The notes under the pieces are model-generated. The model worked only from the letters and a program-made list of their open reading frames with translations. It made no database searches and was not told where the DNA came from. Shown one piece after another: positions 51,195 to 59,884 of a stretch of DNA of 64,000 nt; the stretch's first letter is position 1, and each line of letters opens with the position of its first letter. The DNA is from an uncultured bacterium (GTDB lineage Bacteria; Muiribacteriota; Ozemobacteria; Ozemobacterales; Ozemobacteraceae), in contig CALEDQ010000008.1 in the NCBI GenBank assembly GCA_937949615.1, positions 186,001 through 250,000 on the forward strand, read 5' to 3'. The translations under genes were made by a program, and so were the position numbers.

Positions 51195-51953
51195 ATGATG
51201 ATAAAAGCAGCAGCCCGCATAATGCTCGAAGCGAAGCGCGTCTGCGTCTTTACCGGCGCCGGCATTTCGGTTGAAAGCGGCATTCCGCCGTTCAGAGGCA
51301 AAGGCGGCCTCTGGAACCAGTATAACCCTGAATTCATAGAAATTGGCTATTTTCATCGGCACCCGCAGCAGTCATGGCAGTTGATCAAAGAGATTTTTTA
51401 TGATTTTTTCGGGAAGGCGGTGCCGAACGACGCGCACCGGGCCATTGCCAGCCTCGAAAAACAGGGCATTGTCAAATCGGTAATCACCCAGAATATCGAT
51501 AACCTGCACCAGGATGCGGGCAGCAAAATCGTGCATGAGTTTCACGGCACCGCCAGCCGGCTTGTCTGTCTCGATTGTCATCAGACGTTCACCGTTAAGC
51601 AGATCTCTTTCGAGAAGTTACCGCCCGAATGCCCGAACTGCGTAGTCGGCCGTCTCAAACCCGATTTTATCTTCTTTGGCGAAGGCATACCCGAACCGGC
51701 ACGCAAAAACTCGTTCGAAGAGGCCGAAAAATCAGACGTTTTTCTCGTGATCGGCACCACCGGCGAGGTCATGCCCGCCTGCATGATTCCGTGTCTGGCC
51801 CGCGAGAATGGCGCCAGAATCATTGAAATCAATATCAGCCCATCGGCTTTCACCAGCGGCATCACCGAAATTTTTCTGCAGGGCCCGGCAACCACCATGA
51901 TGAACGGGCTTCTCAGCGAAATAAAAAATCTTTCGGGCGCCACCTCGAAGTGA
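51195..51953 (+). CDS. cobB: Sir2-family NAD-dependent protein deacylase (sirtuin)
   Basis: 252 residues; AGGAG precedes two adjacent ATG codons (51195 and 51198). NAD-binding motifs are complete: GAGISVESGIPPFRG (about 21-35), TQNIDNLH (about 97-104) and the catalytic His in EFHGTASRLVC (about 114-124). Four Cys for the structural zinc are seen in CLDC and CPNC. It removes acetyl or other acyl groups from Lys residues using NAD. GTTGEV replaces the more usual GTS-type loop; a minor variation. Likely co-transcribed with the GYF-domain gene, which starts at an overlapping GTG. Confidence 0.92.
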   Translation: MMIKAAARIMLEAKRVCVFTGAGISVESGIPPFRGKGGLWNQYNPEFIEIGYFHRHPQQSWQLIKEIFYDFFGKAVPNDAHRAIASLEKQGIVKSVITQNIDNLHQDAGSKIVHEFHGTASRLVCLDCHQTFTVKQISFEKLPPECPNCVVGRLKPDFIFFGEGIPEPARKNSFEEAEKSDVFLVIGTTGEVMPACMIPCLARENGARIIEINISPSAFTSGITEIFLQGPATTMMNGLLSEIKNLSGATSK

Positions 51954-52414
51954 GCATAAATTCACGGCACGATCAGACACCGGCCGCACCGGCGAACCCT
52001 TTTCAGGGTCGCATGTTTCGCATTCACAACAAAACCACCAACGATTCTCTCGGGCCATTTTCATGGCAGGAACTCACCAGCCTGGCACGCAGTGGTGACC
52101 TGCATCTCGAAAGCCGTATCGCTGATGTCGCGACGCCAGAGCAATGGCTGAAAGTAGCTGACACACCGCTGGTTTTTGAACTGCCCCTGAGTGTAGAAGA
52201 CCATCAGTATGTTCCGATCGAAAAGAAGGGCTACAAGCCCTCGCATCGCACCCGCGACTACCTGATTTTACTTGTGCTTGGCAACTTTCTGATTTTTCTG
52301 ATGAATTTTGGCATTGCGCTCAACGTGGTCAGTATCATGTTTCTTCTGGCGCTGGTGGTGATTTTTAACGTCGCTCTCGCCTGGATCATGTTTGGCATTT
52401 TTCAGCGCTACTGA
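51950..52414 (+). CDS. GYF_2/DUF4339-like domain membrane protein
   Basis: 154 residues from GTG 51950, which overlaps the sirtuin stop; ATG 52014 is an alternative start. Residues about 22-75 look like a bacterial GYF_2 domain: FRIHNKTTNDSLGPFSWQEL then GDLHLESRIAD and EQWLKVAD. Two hydrophobic helices follow (about 104-124 and 128-150). GYF_2 domains are thought to bind peptides. The last 147 bases lie opposite the 3' end of the convergent UvdE gene, so the membrane part is encoded in an antisense overlap. Confidence 0.72.
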   Translation: MSINSRHDQTPAAPANPFQGRMFRIHNKTTNDSLGPFSWQELTSLARSGDLHLESRIADVATPEQWLKVADTPLVFELPLSVEDHQYVPIEKKGYKPSHRTRDYLILLVLGNFLIFLMNFGIALNVVSIMFLLALVVIFNVALAWIMFGIFQRY

Positions 52415-53314
52415 ACCTTTTTTCAGGCCCAGGTCAGCCATCAGCCGCAATATCGCAAGTTCTTTGGCCTTGGCCTCAACTTCGACGGTTATCACAAGAT
52501 CCCGCCATTCAGCCGGAAAATCAGCCGGATCGATATAGTCGTGATGCTGCTGCGGCTGTGCCCCACCCCAGCCGTTGAGCGGGCTAGACAGATGGAAAAG
52601 CGGTTCACGATTCCAGGTTTTCAGGGCTGCTGCCGTGGCCATGGCAATGCTCATGCCATCAGGCAAGACTCGATGGTGGTGCACGTCATACACCAGCGGG
52701 ATTTGCATTTCATTGCAGATAGGCAACAGATCAGCGGGTGTAAAGGTCTTGTCGTCATTTTCGAGAGTTACAAGTTGGCGGGCACTGGCCGACAAGCGCT
52801 GAAAGCCTTCTTTGAAGCGCTCAAGCGCTGCAGGTTTGTCGCCATAGCCGCCACCGGCATGAATATTTATCACATCAGCCCCGACCCAGCCGGCGACTTC
52901 GGCCTGATACTCGATCTCGGCAATCGACGAAGCGACCACTTCGGCACGCGGTGAATTCAGAACAACGAACTGGTCAGGGTGCAGAGAAGCGCGCAGATTG
53001 TTCTTTTTCAAAAAGCGGCCACATTCGTTAAAGGTGTCGATGATCTGCCCGCCGGCCGGCAGATCGCCAACTGCGTAACCAACGCCCGGATGGGTTTTGA
53101 GCGGTAGAATCTGGCTGTTGATGCGAAAGCAGCCAATGCCGGCAGCGGCGCAGAATTTGAAAGCTGCGAGCAGACTGCGGGCATTTTCCAGACAAAGTTC
53201 AGAAAGCTTTGCCAGCTGCGCCGGGCGGTCTTTTTTCAGCAGATGTGTCGCAGTGGTCGTTCTGAACTTGATCGGCTGTTCGACAAAAATGCAGCATAGC
53301 CCAAGTCTGATCAT
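52268..53314 (-). CDS. uvdE: UV damage endonuclease UvdE
   Basis: 348 residues; AAGGAG precedes the ATG. Family motifs are clear: IRLGLCCIF (2-10), ASLHPDQFVVLNSP (about 108-121), NIHAGGGYGDKPAALERF (about 148-165), TLENDDKTFTPADLLPIC (about 180-197) and YDVHHH (about 208-213). These His/Asp/Glu residues bind the metal cluster. UvdE nicks DNA 5' to UV photoproducts and other lesions. The normal domain ends near residue 300; the last 50 residues are basic and hydrophilic (KNHHQRQKKHDTDHVERN) and are encoded opposite the GYF gene, so the stop appears to have moved into the neighbour. Probably co-transcribed with the activase upstream. Confidence 0.9.
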   Translation of the reverse strand: MIRLGLCCIFVEQPIKFRTTTATHLLKKDRPAQLAKLSELCLENARSLLAAFKFCAAAGIGCFRINSQILPLKTHPGVGYAVGDLPAGGQIIDTFNECGRFLKKNNLRASLHPDQFVVLNSPRAEVVASSIAEIEYQAEVAGWVGADVINIHAGGGYGDKPAALERFKEGFQRLSASARQLVTLENDDKTFTPADLLPICNEMQIPLVYDVHHHRVLPDGMSIAMATAAALKTWNREPLFHLSSPLNGWGGAQPQQHHDYIDPADFPAEWRDLVITVEVEAKAKELAILRLMADLGLKKGSVALKNAKHDPGESDVKNHHQRQKKHDTDHVERNAKIHQKNQKVAKHK

Positions 53315-53320
53315 TTTGCT

Positions 53321-56300
53321 TTAAGCTCCTTTTTCCAGCTGTATGCCGGCCGCTTTTGCACTCTTCTGCAACTTTTCGCGACGGCCGGCGCCCTCTCTGA
53401 CCTGACAGGCAAAGGTATCGAGAAGCATCTGCCGGCCCGGATTCTCATTACCCGAAAAAACCGCGGTAACAATCGGCACTTCCGGATGATCCCTGCGGAT
53501 TTTTTCAATTATTGCCGCCGAAGCATTACCCACCATGCAGTTTAGACAGATCGCGTTGATCACTCCGGCAGCGCCGTTTTTGCAGTAATCGACAATCTTT
53601 GCAATGTTAACCAGCAGCAGTTCATACTGGCCGTTGTGCATGTAAGGCCTTGCCAGATCAAGCATTTCACGGTATCCGGGTTCCTGCAGATGCGCCACTC
53701 TGCTGCCGGCGGCATTCTTTATGCGCCAGGCGCCCAGCATGGCTCTAAAAGCGGCAGTACCGGCCGCAATTATCTTTCTGAGCTCAAAGGTCGAAAGGCT
53801 CTGCAGAAAAGCCGAAGTAATGCCGCAGTCAAGAAGATCGATCTGCGAAGGAGACGGCCATACCTCAAATCCCTGACTTTCAAGCCAGAGAAAGAGGTTG
53901 TTATTGGCCACTTCATTCACTTTGGTATAAAGATCGCCGGCGACACCGATGAGAGGCCGGCTCTGACTGCGGTCGACCGGCACCGAAGCCAGAGATTCAA
54001 GAGCCGCATTGAGCGCCGGCACCACATTTCCCTGCTTGATCCCCTCTCTGATTTTCAGAAGATTCAGGCGGTGCAGTTCACTGATCATTCCCGGCACTTT
54101 CTCATAAGGGCGAATCTCGCAGGCCGCCTTGACCAGAATATCGATAGCGAGCAGCCCTTCATACAGCAGCTGCATCGAGCTCATACCGAAAGCCTGCGCA
54201 AGCTCAACCCCGTTGAGAGAACTCAAGCGCAAATTCTTTATCTGCAGATCCGCCATGAGCGCAATGATGCTGTTTCCATACTGATTCAACAGGCACGGAA
54301 AAGCGACACTGGGAAAATGGTAAACCCGCCGAAAATCAGAGTTTTCTTCGTGCAGACGCAAAAGGTCGCCAACAATCATAGAATAAGGGCTGCATTCCTT
54401 ACCCATCGAAAATTTTTCGCCGAGTATCCTCACTTTCTGGTCAGGCATCGGCAATATTTCTACTTTGTAGCCATGAAACTCCCATATTCCGGCATAGGCA
54501 AAAACATAATCACTCCAGTAAGGCATGAAAACCCTTTCCTGCAAATCTGGAATGATAGCTGGAGAATCAGGTTTTGTCAGTCTGGCGACTCTGGGGCTCC
54601 GATGAGCGGCACTGCTCTCAAGCTGATCGATAAAGGCTTCCAGGCGGGTAATCAAGCCGGCTTCAGCCCGATGCTCATCGAATTCGACCATGAGATGAGG
54701 CCTGGAAACGAGCTGTGATTCAAGCTGGCGCGCCGTAAAGGCATCGAGCGCGCAACCAAAATTTGAAGTCACCAGTGGGTAAAACCCTGCAGTTTTCTGC
54801 CCCCCGGCGGCCCGAAAAATTGCCGCTGAAAGACCCCACGGCAGACAGCAGACTGTATCTTCGTGTTCGACTGGCAGCATGTTGATCGGCACCGCCAGAA
54901 TTCCCATGCGGCGCAGACGCTCAAAAAGACCCAGATTCAGATAGGGGTCAAACAGATTGTATGGCTTGCCGAGTATGCTGAAGACATGGCGAAAATTGCC
55001 ACTCTTCACATAATCAGCCGCGAGAGCCTGCATTTTCGTATGGAACTCTTCATTCCTGGCAGTTGCCAGCCGGTATGCCCGCCTGACATCTTCACCGCTC
55101 ACCCTGAGTTCATCGAGACAACCGGCAAAGCCTTCAACGAATGAATTTTCATCTGTAAGCGACAATACCGGGCTGATTAACCGGCCACGCTCCTGCTGCG
55201 GCAGATTGATCATGAATGGAAGCGCCATCGCGTAGCCACAGGCAAATGAATGCTCCTGATCTTTTCCGGGAAGATGCATGAGTGAAGGCAGAAAAATATA
55301 ATCAACCCCGCTTGCTGCCAGAGAAGCGACGTGACCGGCCATCAGCCTCGCCGGCAGGCAGATACTGGCAGGCAGATGCCTGATGCCGAGTTCGACAGTC
55401 GCTGCACTGGTCGCTGCAGACAATATCGGCAGAAAGCCAAGCTCCGAAAAAAAGACCGCCCAGAATGGCAGCAGCCCCATGAAAGCTGAAGCCCGGGGAA
55501 TGCCGATACGCCTCTTTCCGGGCACCTGACCGTTGGAAAACAACGACTCACAGCCGGTAAGGTAATCAGCAGCCAGATTTGGCACTGCACAGGCTGCAGC
55601 GGCAAGTCCACCGCTGCTGGTATACCGTTCACAGGTGTCACCGTAATAACTTCTGACGCCATTCTGCTCGATCATGCTGACTTCACAGTTATTCGTACAC
55701 TGATGACAGCGAAAAGTCGATATGACGGCATCACCGCTGCAATCAAAACCTCTGAAGCCTGAGCTGCGGCCGGCAGTAGCTTTTTCGGCGGCAATTGCCG
55801 CGCCAATGGCGCCAGAAATTCTGTTGTACGGCATCACTGTAATTTCACGCTGCAGAATCTGCTCGAAAGCTGCTACCACAGCCGAGTTCGACGCCACCCC
55901 GCCCTGAAATGCGATTTTTCTGCCGATTGGCCGGTTACCCACTACCTTTTCGAGATAATTGCGCACAATGGCGTAGGCAAGACCGGCACAGATGTCTGCG
56001 ACATTTTTTCCCTGCTGCATGGCCCCGACGATTTCCGTTTCCATGAAAACTGTGCACTGCGAACCAAGATCGACGGGTTCTTGCCCCAGAAACGCCAGCC
56101 GGGAAAATTCGGTGAAAATATCGATGCCCATGGCGGCAGCCTGTTCTTCGAGAAAAGACCCGGTGCCGGCAGCGCAAACCTTGTTCATCAAAAAATCGTT
56201 CACCACACCATTCTGCAAAGAAATGAACTTTGAGTCCTGCCCACCGATTTCAAAAATAGTGTCGACCTCGGGCATGAACTTCTGTACTCCGAGAAACTGG

Positions 56301-57487
56301 CAGGTTATTTCGTTTTTTATTATATCCGCGCCAAGTATTTTACCGGCCAGATGCCTGCCACTGCCTGTCGTGCCGCAGCCAACAATTTTCAATCCGGCTG
56401 GAAAACGCTGGCGAATTATTTCGAGCCCTTCTCTGAGGACTTCAACCGGTCGACCCCGCGTTGGCAGATATACGGCCGAAAGCAGCTGCCCATCTGTTCC
56501 GAGAACCGCAAGATCGGTGCTGACAGAACCGACATCGACCCCAAGAAAGCCACTCACCGGCTGCGATATAATCTCTACCGGTTCAATACATTTTGCTCCG
56601 GCTTTTTTCTGCAGAGGTGCCAGGGCTCCGCCACCACAAAAATTTCGTTCAACGAACTGTTTCAGAAATTTACCGGCGAGCTCAAGCGATACGCCTTCGC
56701 TCCTGGCTCTCTCTGCCAGGATTGCGGCTCCAAGCGCCGCCTCCAGACCCGGAAGCGGTGAAACCACGAGTTTTCCGTCACCCTGCAAGGCCGGATTACT
56801 TTTAAAAGCTTTGATAATTCCGCGATTGGCTGCGCAACCACCGGCAATAAAAACCGGCGGCACGATTTCACGCCCCTTCAGCAGCATCGCCAGAAGATTA
56901 CGACTGATAGCGTCACAGAGCCCACGCGCCAGTTCAGATATCTCAACGCCTTTCTGCTGCATATGAATCATGTCTGATTTGGCAAAAACCGCGCAACGGC
57001 CCGCAATCGCGACCGCACGCGGGGCTGAAGCCGCCAGTTCAGAGAATTCTTCCAGGCTCATCTTCAAACGGCCGGCCTGCTGTTCTATAAACATGCCGCT
57101 GCCTGAGGCGCAGACGTCGTTTATGGCAAATTCCCGAATACTGCATTGCTCCCCAGAATCGATGCTGATGAATCTCGCATGCTGACCGCCAGCTTCCAGA
57201 ATCGAACTGCCGGCGAAACCAAGCCGTCTGGCACCGAGAACCGTTGCCTGCAGAGGGTTGACAATTACCGCATCTTTGCCGGATTCGCCGGTTCTCGAAA
57301 ATCCGGTAATGCCTGTCTTGAATTTTTCACCGGGGAATTCGGCAAAAATATTGGCGAGAAACTGCGAAATTGCAGAGAAATCATCAACGCCCCTTTTTTT
57401 ATAAAGGGTCGAAGATACCCTGCCATCGGAGTCAAGCAGTATACCTTTGACATAAACAGAACCAAAATCAAAACCCAGAGCTCTCAT
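53321..57487 (-). CDS. Giant two-ASKHA acyl-CoA dehydratase activase (BcrA/HgdC-like plus DUF2229)
   Basis: 1388 residues; GGAGGGG precedes the ATG. Two activase domains occur in tandem: residues about 1-265 (GFDFGSVYVKG, ASGSGMFIEQQ, GCAANRGI) and about 315-585 (GVDVGSVSTDLAV, AAGTGSFLEEQ, GGVASNSAV). In both a Cys precedes the Gly-rich motif (VCASGSG, VCAAGTG), the ligand for the shared [4Fe-4S] cluster. A Cys-rich linker (CHQCTNNC, about 600) and the DUF2229 and HgdB-like C-terminal region follow. The family drives ATP-dependent electron transfer to 2-hydroxyacyl-CoA dehydratases or benzoyl-CoA reductases. Its substrate enzyme is not in the window; full length is normal for this fused class. 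Confidence 0.9.
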   Translation of the reverse strand: MRALGFDFGSVYVKGILLDSDGRVSSTLYKKRGVDDFSAISQFLANIFAEFPGEKFKTGITGFSRTGESGKDAVIVNPLQATVLGARRLGFAGSSILEAGGQHARFISIDSGEQCSIREFAINDVCASGSGMFIEQQAGRLKMSLEEFSELAASAPRAVAIAGRCAVFAKSDMIHMQQKGVEISELARGLCDAISRNLLAMLLKGREIVPPVFIAGGCAANRGIIKAFKSNPALQGDGKLVVSPLPGLEAALGAAILAERARSEGVSLELAGKFLKQFVERNFCGGGALAPLQKKAGAKCIEPVEIISQPVSGFLGVDVGSVSTDLAVLGTDGQLLSAVYLPTRGRPVEVLREGLEIIRQRFPAGLKIVGCGTTGSGRHLAGKILGADIIKNEITCQFLGVQKFMPEVDTIFEIGGQDSKFISLQNGVVNDFLMNKVCAAGTGSFLEEQAAAMGIDIFTEFSRLAFLGQEPVDLGSQCTVFMETEIVGAMQQGKNVADICAGLAYAIVRNYLEKVVGNRPIGRKIAFQGGVASNSAVVAAFEQILQREITVMPYNRISGAIGAAIAAEKATAGRSSGFRGFDCSGDAVISTFRCHQCTNNCEVSMIEQNGVRSYYGDTCERYTSSGGLAAAACAVPNLAADYLTGCESLFSNGQVPGKRRIGIPRASAFMGLLPFWAVFFSELGFLPILSAATSAATVELGIRHLPASICLPARLMAGHVASLAASGVDYIFLPSLMHLPGKDQEHSFACGYAMALPFMINLPQQERGRLISPVLSLTDENSFVEGFAGCLDELRVSGEDVRRAYRLATARNEEFHTKMQALAADYVKSGNFRHVFSILGKPYNLFDPYLNLGLFERLRRMGILAVPINMLPVEHEDTVCCLPWGLSAAIFRAAGGQKTAGFYPLVTSNFGCALDAFTARQLESQLVSRPHLMVEFDEHRAEAGLITRLEAFIDQLESSAAHRSPRVARLTKPDSPAIIPDLQERVFMPYWSDYVFAYAGIWEFHGYKVEILPMPDQKVRILGEKFSMGKECSPYSMIVGDLLRLHEENSDFRRVYHFPSVAFPCLLNQYGNSIIALMADLQIKNLRLSSLNGVELAQAFGMSSMQLLYEGLLAIDILVKAACEIRPYEKVPGMISELHRLNLLKIREGIKQGNVVPALNAALESLASVPVDRSQSRPLIGVAGDLYTKVNEVANNNLFLWLESQGFEVWPSPSQIDLLDCGITSAFLQSLSTFELRKIIAAGTAAFRAMLGAWRIKNAAGSRVAHLQEPGYREMLDLARPYMHNGQYELLLVNIAKIVDYCKNGAAGVINAICLNCMVGNASAAIIEKIRRDHPEVPIVTAVFSGNENPGRQMLLDTFACQVREGAGRREKLQKSAKAAGIQLEKGA

Positions 57488-57540
57488 ATTTTCCCCTCCA
57501 TTTTTATTTCATCTGGTGAAGGGCATTCAGGCAATATTTG

Positions 57541-59874
57541 TCAGCCTCGCCGGCTTAAATGCTTATTGAGAAGATTCGCCAGATCCTGCATGCTGAAAGG
57601 CTTGTGAAGACTGGCGGCAAAACCGTGTGAATGCGGGCTGACCATTGCCTGGTTTTCTGAATAGCCGCTCATGACAAAAGCCGGCGCCAGCAGCCCGAGA
57701 CGCCTTATCGCCGCCAAAGCTTCAACTCCTCCCATTCCTCCAGGTATGGTAAGATCGAAAAGCATCGCCGCAATCCGTTCCTGATCTATGATCCGATCTT
57801 TCAGCATAGTCAAGACCTCATCACCACTGGCAGCAGTTACGACCGTATAGCCAAATGATTCCAGAGTTTTAATCAGAACCTCTCTGATAACCACCTCGTC
57901 ATCCATTACGATGACAATTCCGTGCCCCCGGTGCTGCACCCCGTCTTCTGTTTTTTCGAGCAGCAGAGACTTTTCTGAAGCCGGCAATATCACATGAAAG
58001 GTTGCTCCGGCACCCACTTCAGTATCGACATCGATGCAGCCCCCGTGGTTTCTGACAATCGAGTAGCTGGTAGCCAGCCCAAGCCCATGACCACCCGGCC
58101 GGGTCGAAAAAAACGGGTCAAAAATCCGCTTGAGAATGCTGGCGGGAATCCCCGGCCCGCTGTCTTTGAAGGAAATCTGAATATACTGCCCGGAAATCAG
58201 CCCCGGGTGTTCGTTTTCAACAAAGCCGCGGTTGCGCAGCATCACTTTAAGACTGCCACCAGAAGCTTTCATCACCTGCACGGCATTGATGACAATATTT
58301 TCAACTACCTGCCCAAGCTGATTGCGATCAAAATACCCGGCCGCCAGGCCATCTTCGATCTCGAAGGAACACGAAACGTTTGAACCGCTCAGAGCAAACC
58401 TGACAGTATCTTCGATAAACGGCATAAAATGCTGTGCCTTACAGTCGGGGGCACCGCCTCTGGCAAAAGTAAGCAGCTGTTGCGTCAGGTTTCTTGCGCG
58501 TCCCATGGTAGTAAGACAGGCACCGAGACATTTTCGTGTTTCAGACGACTGGTCGGTACAAAGTGCCAGCTCAAGAAAACCGTAGATACCGCCGAGCAGA
58601 TTGTTAAAATCATGAGCAATACCACCGGCGAGGACTCCGAGTGATTCAAGCTTGTCAGCCCGTTGAGCGCTTTCAATAAACTTTTTTCTCTCAGAAACGT
58701 CACGCACCACGGCGATAATACGCTCGTCGCCGCCCAGTCGCGAATGACTCAGAGCCACTTCGGTTGGAAACAGTTCGCCGGAAAAGCGCCGGCACAGCCA
58801 TTCGAACTGTTTTTTTTCGCCCTTTATCAGCGCCTCGACATGAATCCTGGCCTCATTCTTAGTGTATGGCTGAAACCCTGCCGACAATTCTTCCATGGAA
58901 CAGTCCAGGATTGTTTCCTTGTCAGGGTAGCCATACATCTTAACTGCGGTATCGTTAACATCGAGAAGCCGAAAAGACAGGTCATGAATAAAAATCGCTT
59001 CTGAAGTGGCATTGAATATTTCACGGTGCCGCTGCTCACTCTCATGCAGCCTCTGAACCTGACGAATATGCTCTGAAACATCGACATGAATTCCAACAAT
59101 TATATCTGACAGACTACCATTTCTATCGGCAATAATTTTGCCGCGGGCCCAGATTGCGACATAACTGCCATCTTTGCGACGAAGCCTGAAGCGGCTGTCG
59201 TAAAGATCCGTTTTTTTTGCAGCCACGTGGCCAAAAAACTTCTTCGTCGCCGCGTCTTTGTCTTCCGGGTGCAGCAGATTGATCCAGCCCGAAAAAATGT
59301 CGAGGCGGCCATTTTCATAGAGATCTTCAGCAGAATAGCCAAGCATCGAAAAATACTCTTCGCTGCACCAGATAAGGTTGGTCTGACTGTTGTATTCCCA
59401 GACTCCTGCTGTCAGAATCTGTATAATTGAACGATAACGCCCTTCGGATTTCTGCAGTTCATCCTGCACCCTACGACTCAGGGTAACATCTTCACAGACG
59501 CCTTCCATGGCGATCAGCTGGCCATTTTCGCTTACCGGGCCGTAAATTATTCTAATCACTCGATCTTCGCCGGCAGGATGGTGGTAGAGCAGCTCAACAC
59601 ACTGGAATCTACCGGTGCTGGTGATCAGTTCGTCAGAAGCGTTGCCGGTATCCATCGACTCCTGTGAAAATTTGAGTTCCCGCCAGTTTCGGCCAACGAA
59701 TTCCTCTGCTTCAAAGCCAAACACGGTTTTGAAACCAGGGCTCAAATAGGTGAAGACACCTTCCGGGGTATGTGAAAAAACACAGTGCGTCTGTGAAAGT
59801 CCTTCGACCAGACGGCGAAATTTATCTTCGCTCCGCTGCAGGTTCTCAATAGTTGTATTGGGTGAAAGATTCAT
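57541..59874 (-). CDS. Hybrid PAS histidine kinase with C-terminal receiver
   Basis: 777 residues, no membrane helix, so cytoplasmic. Three PAS domains are visible (about 13-125, 140-260 and 272-385; FSHTPEGVFTYLSPGF, LGYSAEDLYENG, ATSEAIFIHDLSF). The dimerisation/His motif is GGIAHDFNNLL (His at about 410). The ATPase domain has VVENIVINAVQVM, then DSGPGIPASI and GGHGLGLATSY. A receiver domain ends the protein (about 655-775): VIVMDDEVV, FDLTIPGGMGG with the acceptor Asp, and LHKPFS. It lies 10 bases after the HD-GYP regulator gene and probably controls it. Signal unknown. Confidence 0.9.
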   Translation of the reverse strand: MNLSPNTTIENLQRSEDKFRRLVEGLSQTHCVFSHTPEGVFTYLSPGFKTVFGFEAEEFVGRNWRELKFSQESMDTGNASDELITSTGRFQCVELLYHHPAGEDRVIRIIYGPVSENGQLIAMEGVCEDVTLSRRVQDELQKSEGRYRSIIQILTAGVWEYNSQTNLIWCSEEYFSMLGYSAEDLYENGRLDIFSGWINLLHPEDKDAATKKFFGHVAAKKTDLYDSRFRLRRKDGSYVAIWARGKIIADRNGSLSDIIVGIHVDVSEHIRQVQRLHESEQRHREIFNATSEAIFIHDLSFRLLDVNDTAVKMYGYPDKETILDCSMEELSAGFQPYTKNEARIHVEALIKGEKKQFEWLCRRFSGELFPTEVALSHSRLGGDERIIAVVRDVSERKKFIESAQRADKLESLGVLAGGIAHDFNNLLGGIYGFLELALCTDQSSETRKCLGACLTTMGRARNLTQQLLTFARGGAPDCKAQHFMPFIEDTVRFALSGSNVSCSFEIEDGLAAGYFDRNQLGQVVENIVINAVQVMKASGGSLKVMLRNRGFVENEHPGLISGQYIQISFKDSGPGIPASILKRIFDPFFSTRPGGHGLGLATSYSIVRNHGGCIDVDTEVGAGATFHVILPASEKSLLLEKTEDGVQHRGHGIVIVMDDEVVIREVLIKTLESFGYTVVTAASGDEVLTMLKDRIIDQERIAAMLFDLTIPGGMGGVEALAAIRRLGLLAPAFVMSGYSENQAMVSPHSHGFAASLHKPFSMQDLANLLNKHLSRRG

Positions 59875-59884
59875 TTTATTTATT

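Noticed and set aside
53636..56966. Long plus-strand open frames (53636-54718 and 55992-56966) opposite the giant activase gene
   Set aside because: They lie wholly within a strongly supported coding gene on the other strand, have no ribosome site or family-like sequence, and arise from its codon pattern.
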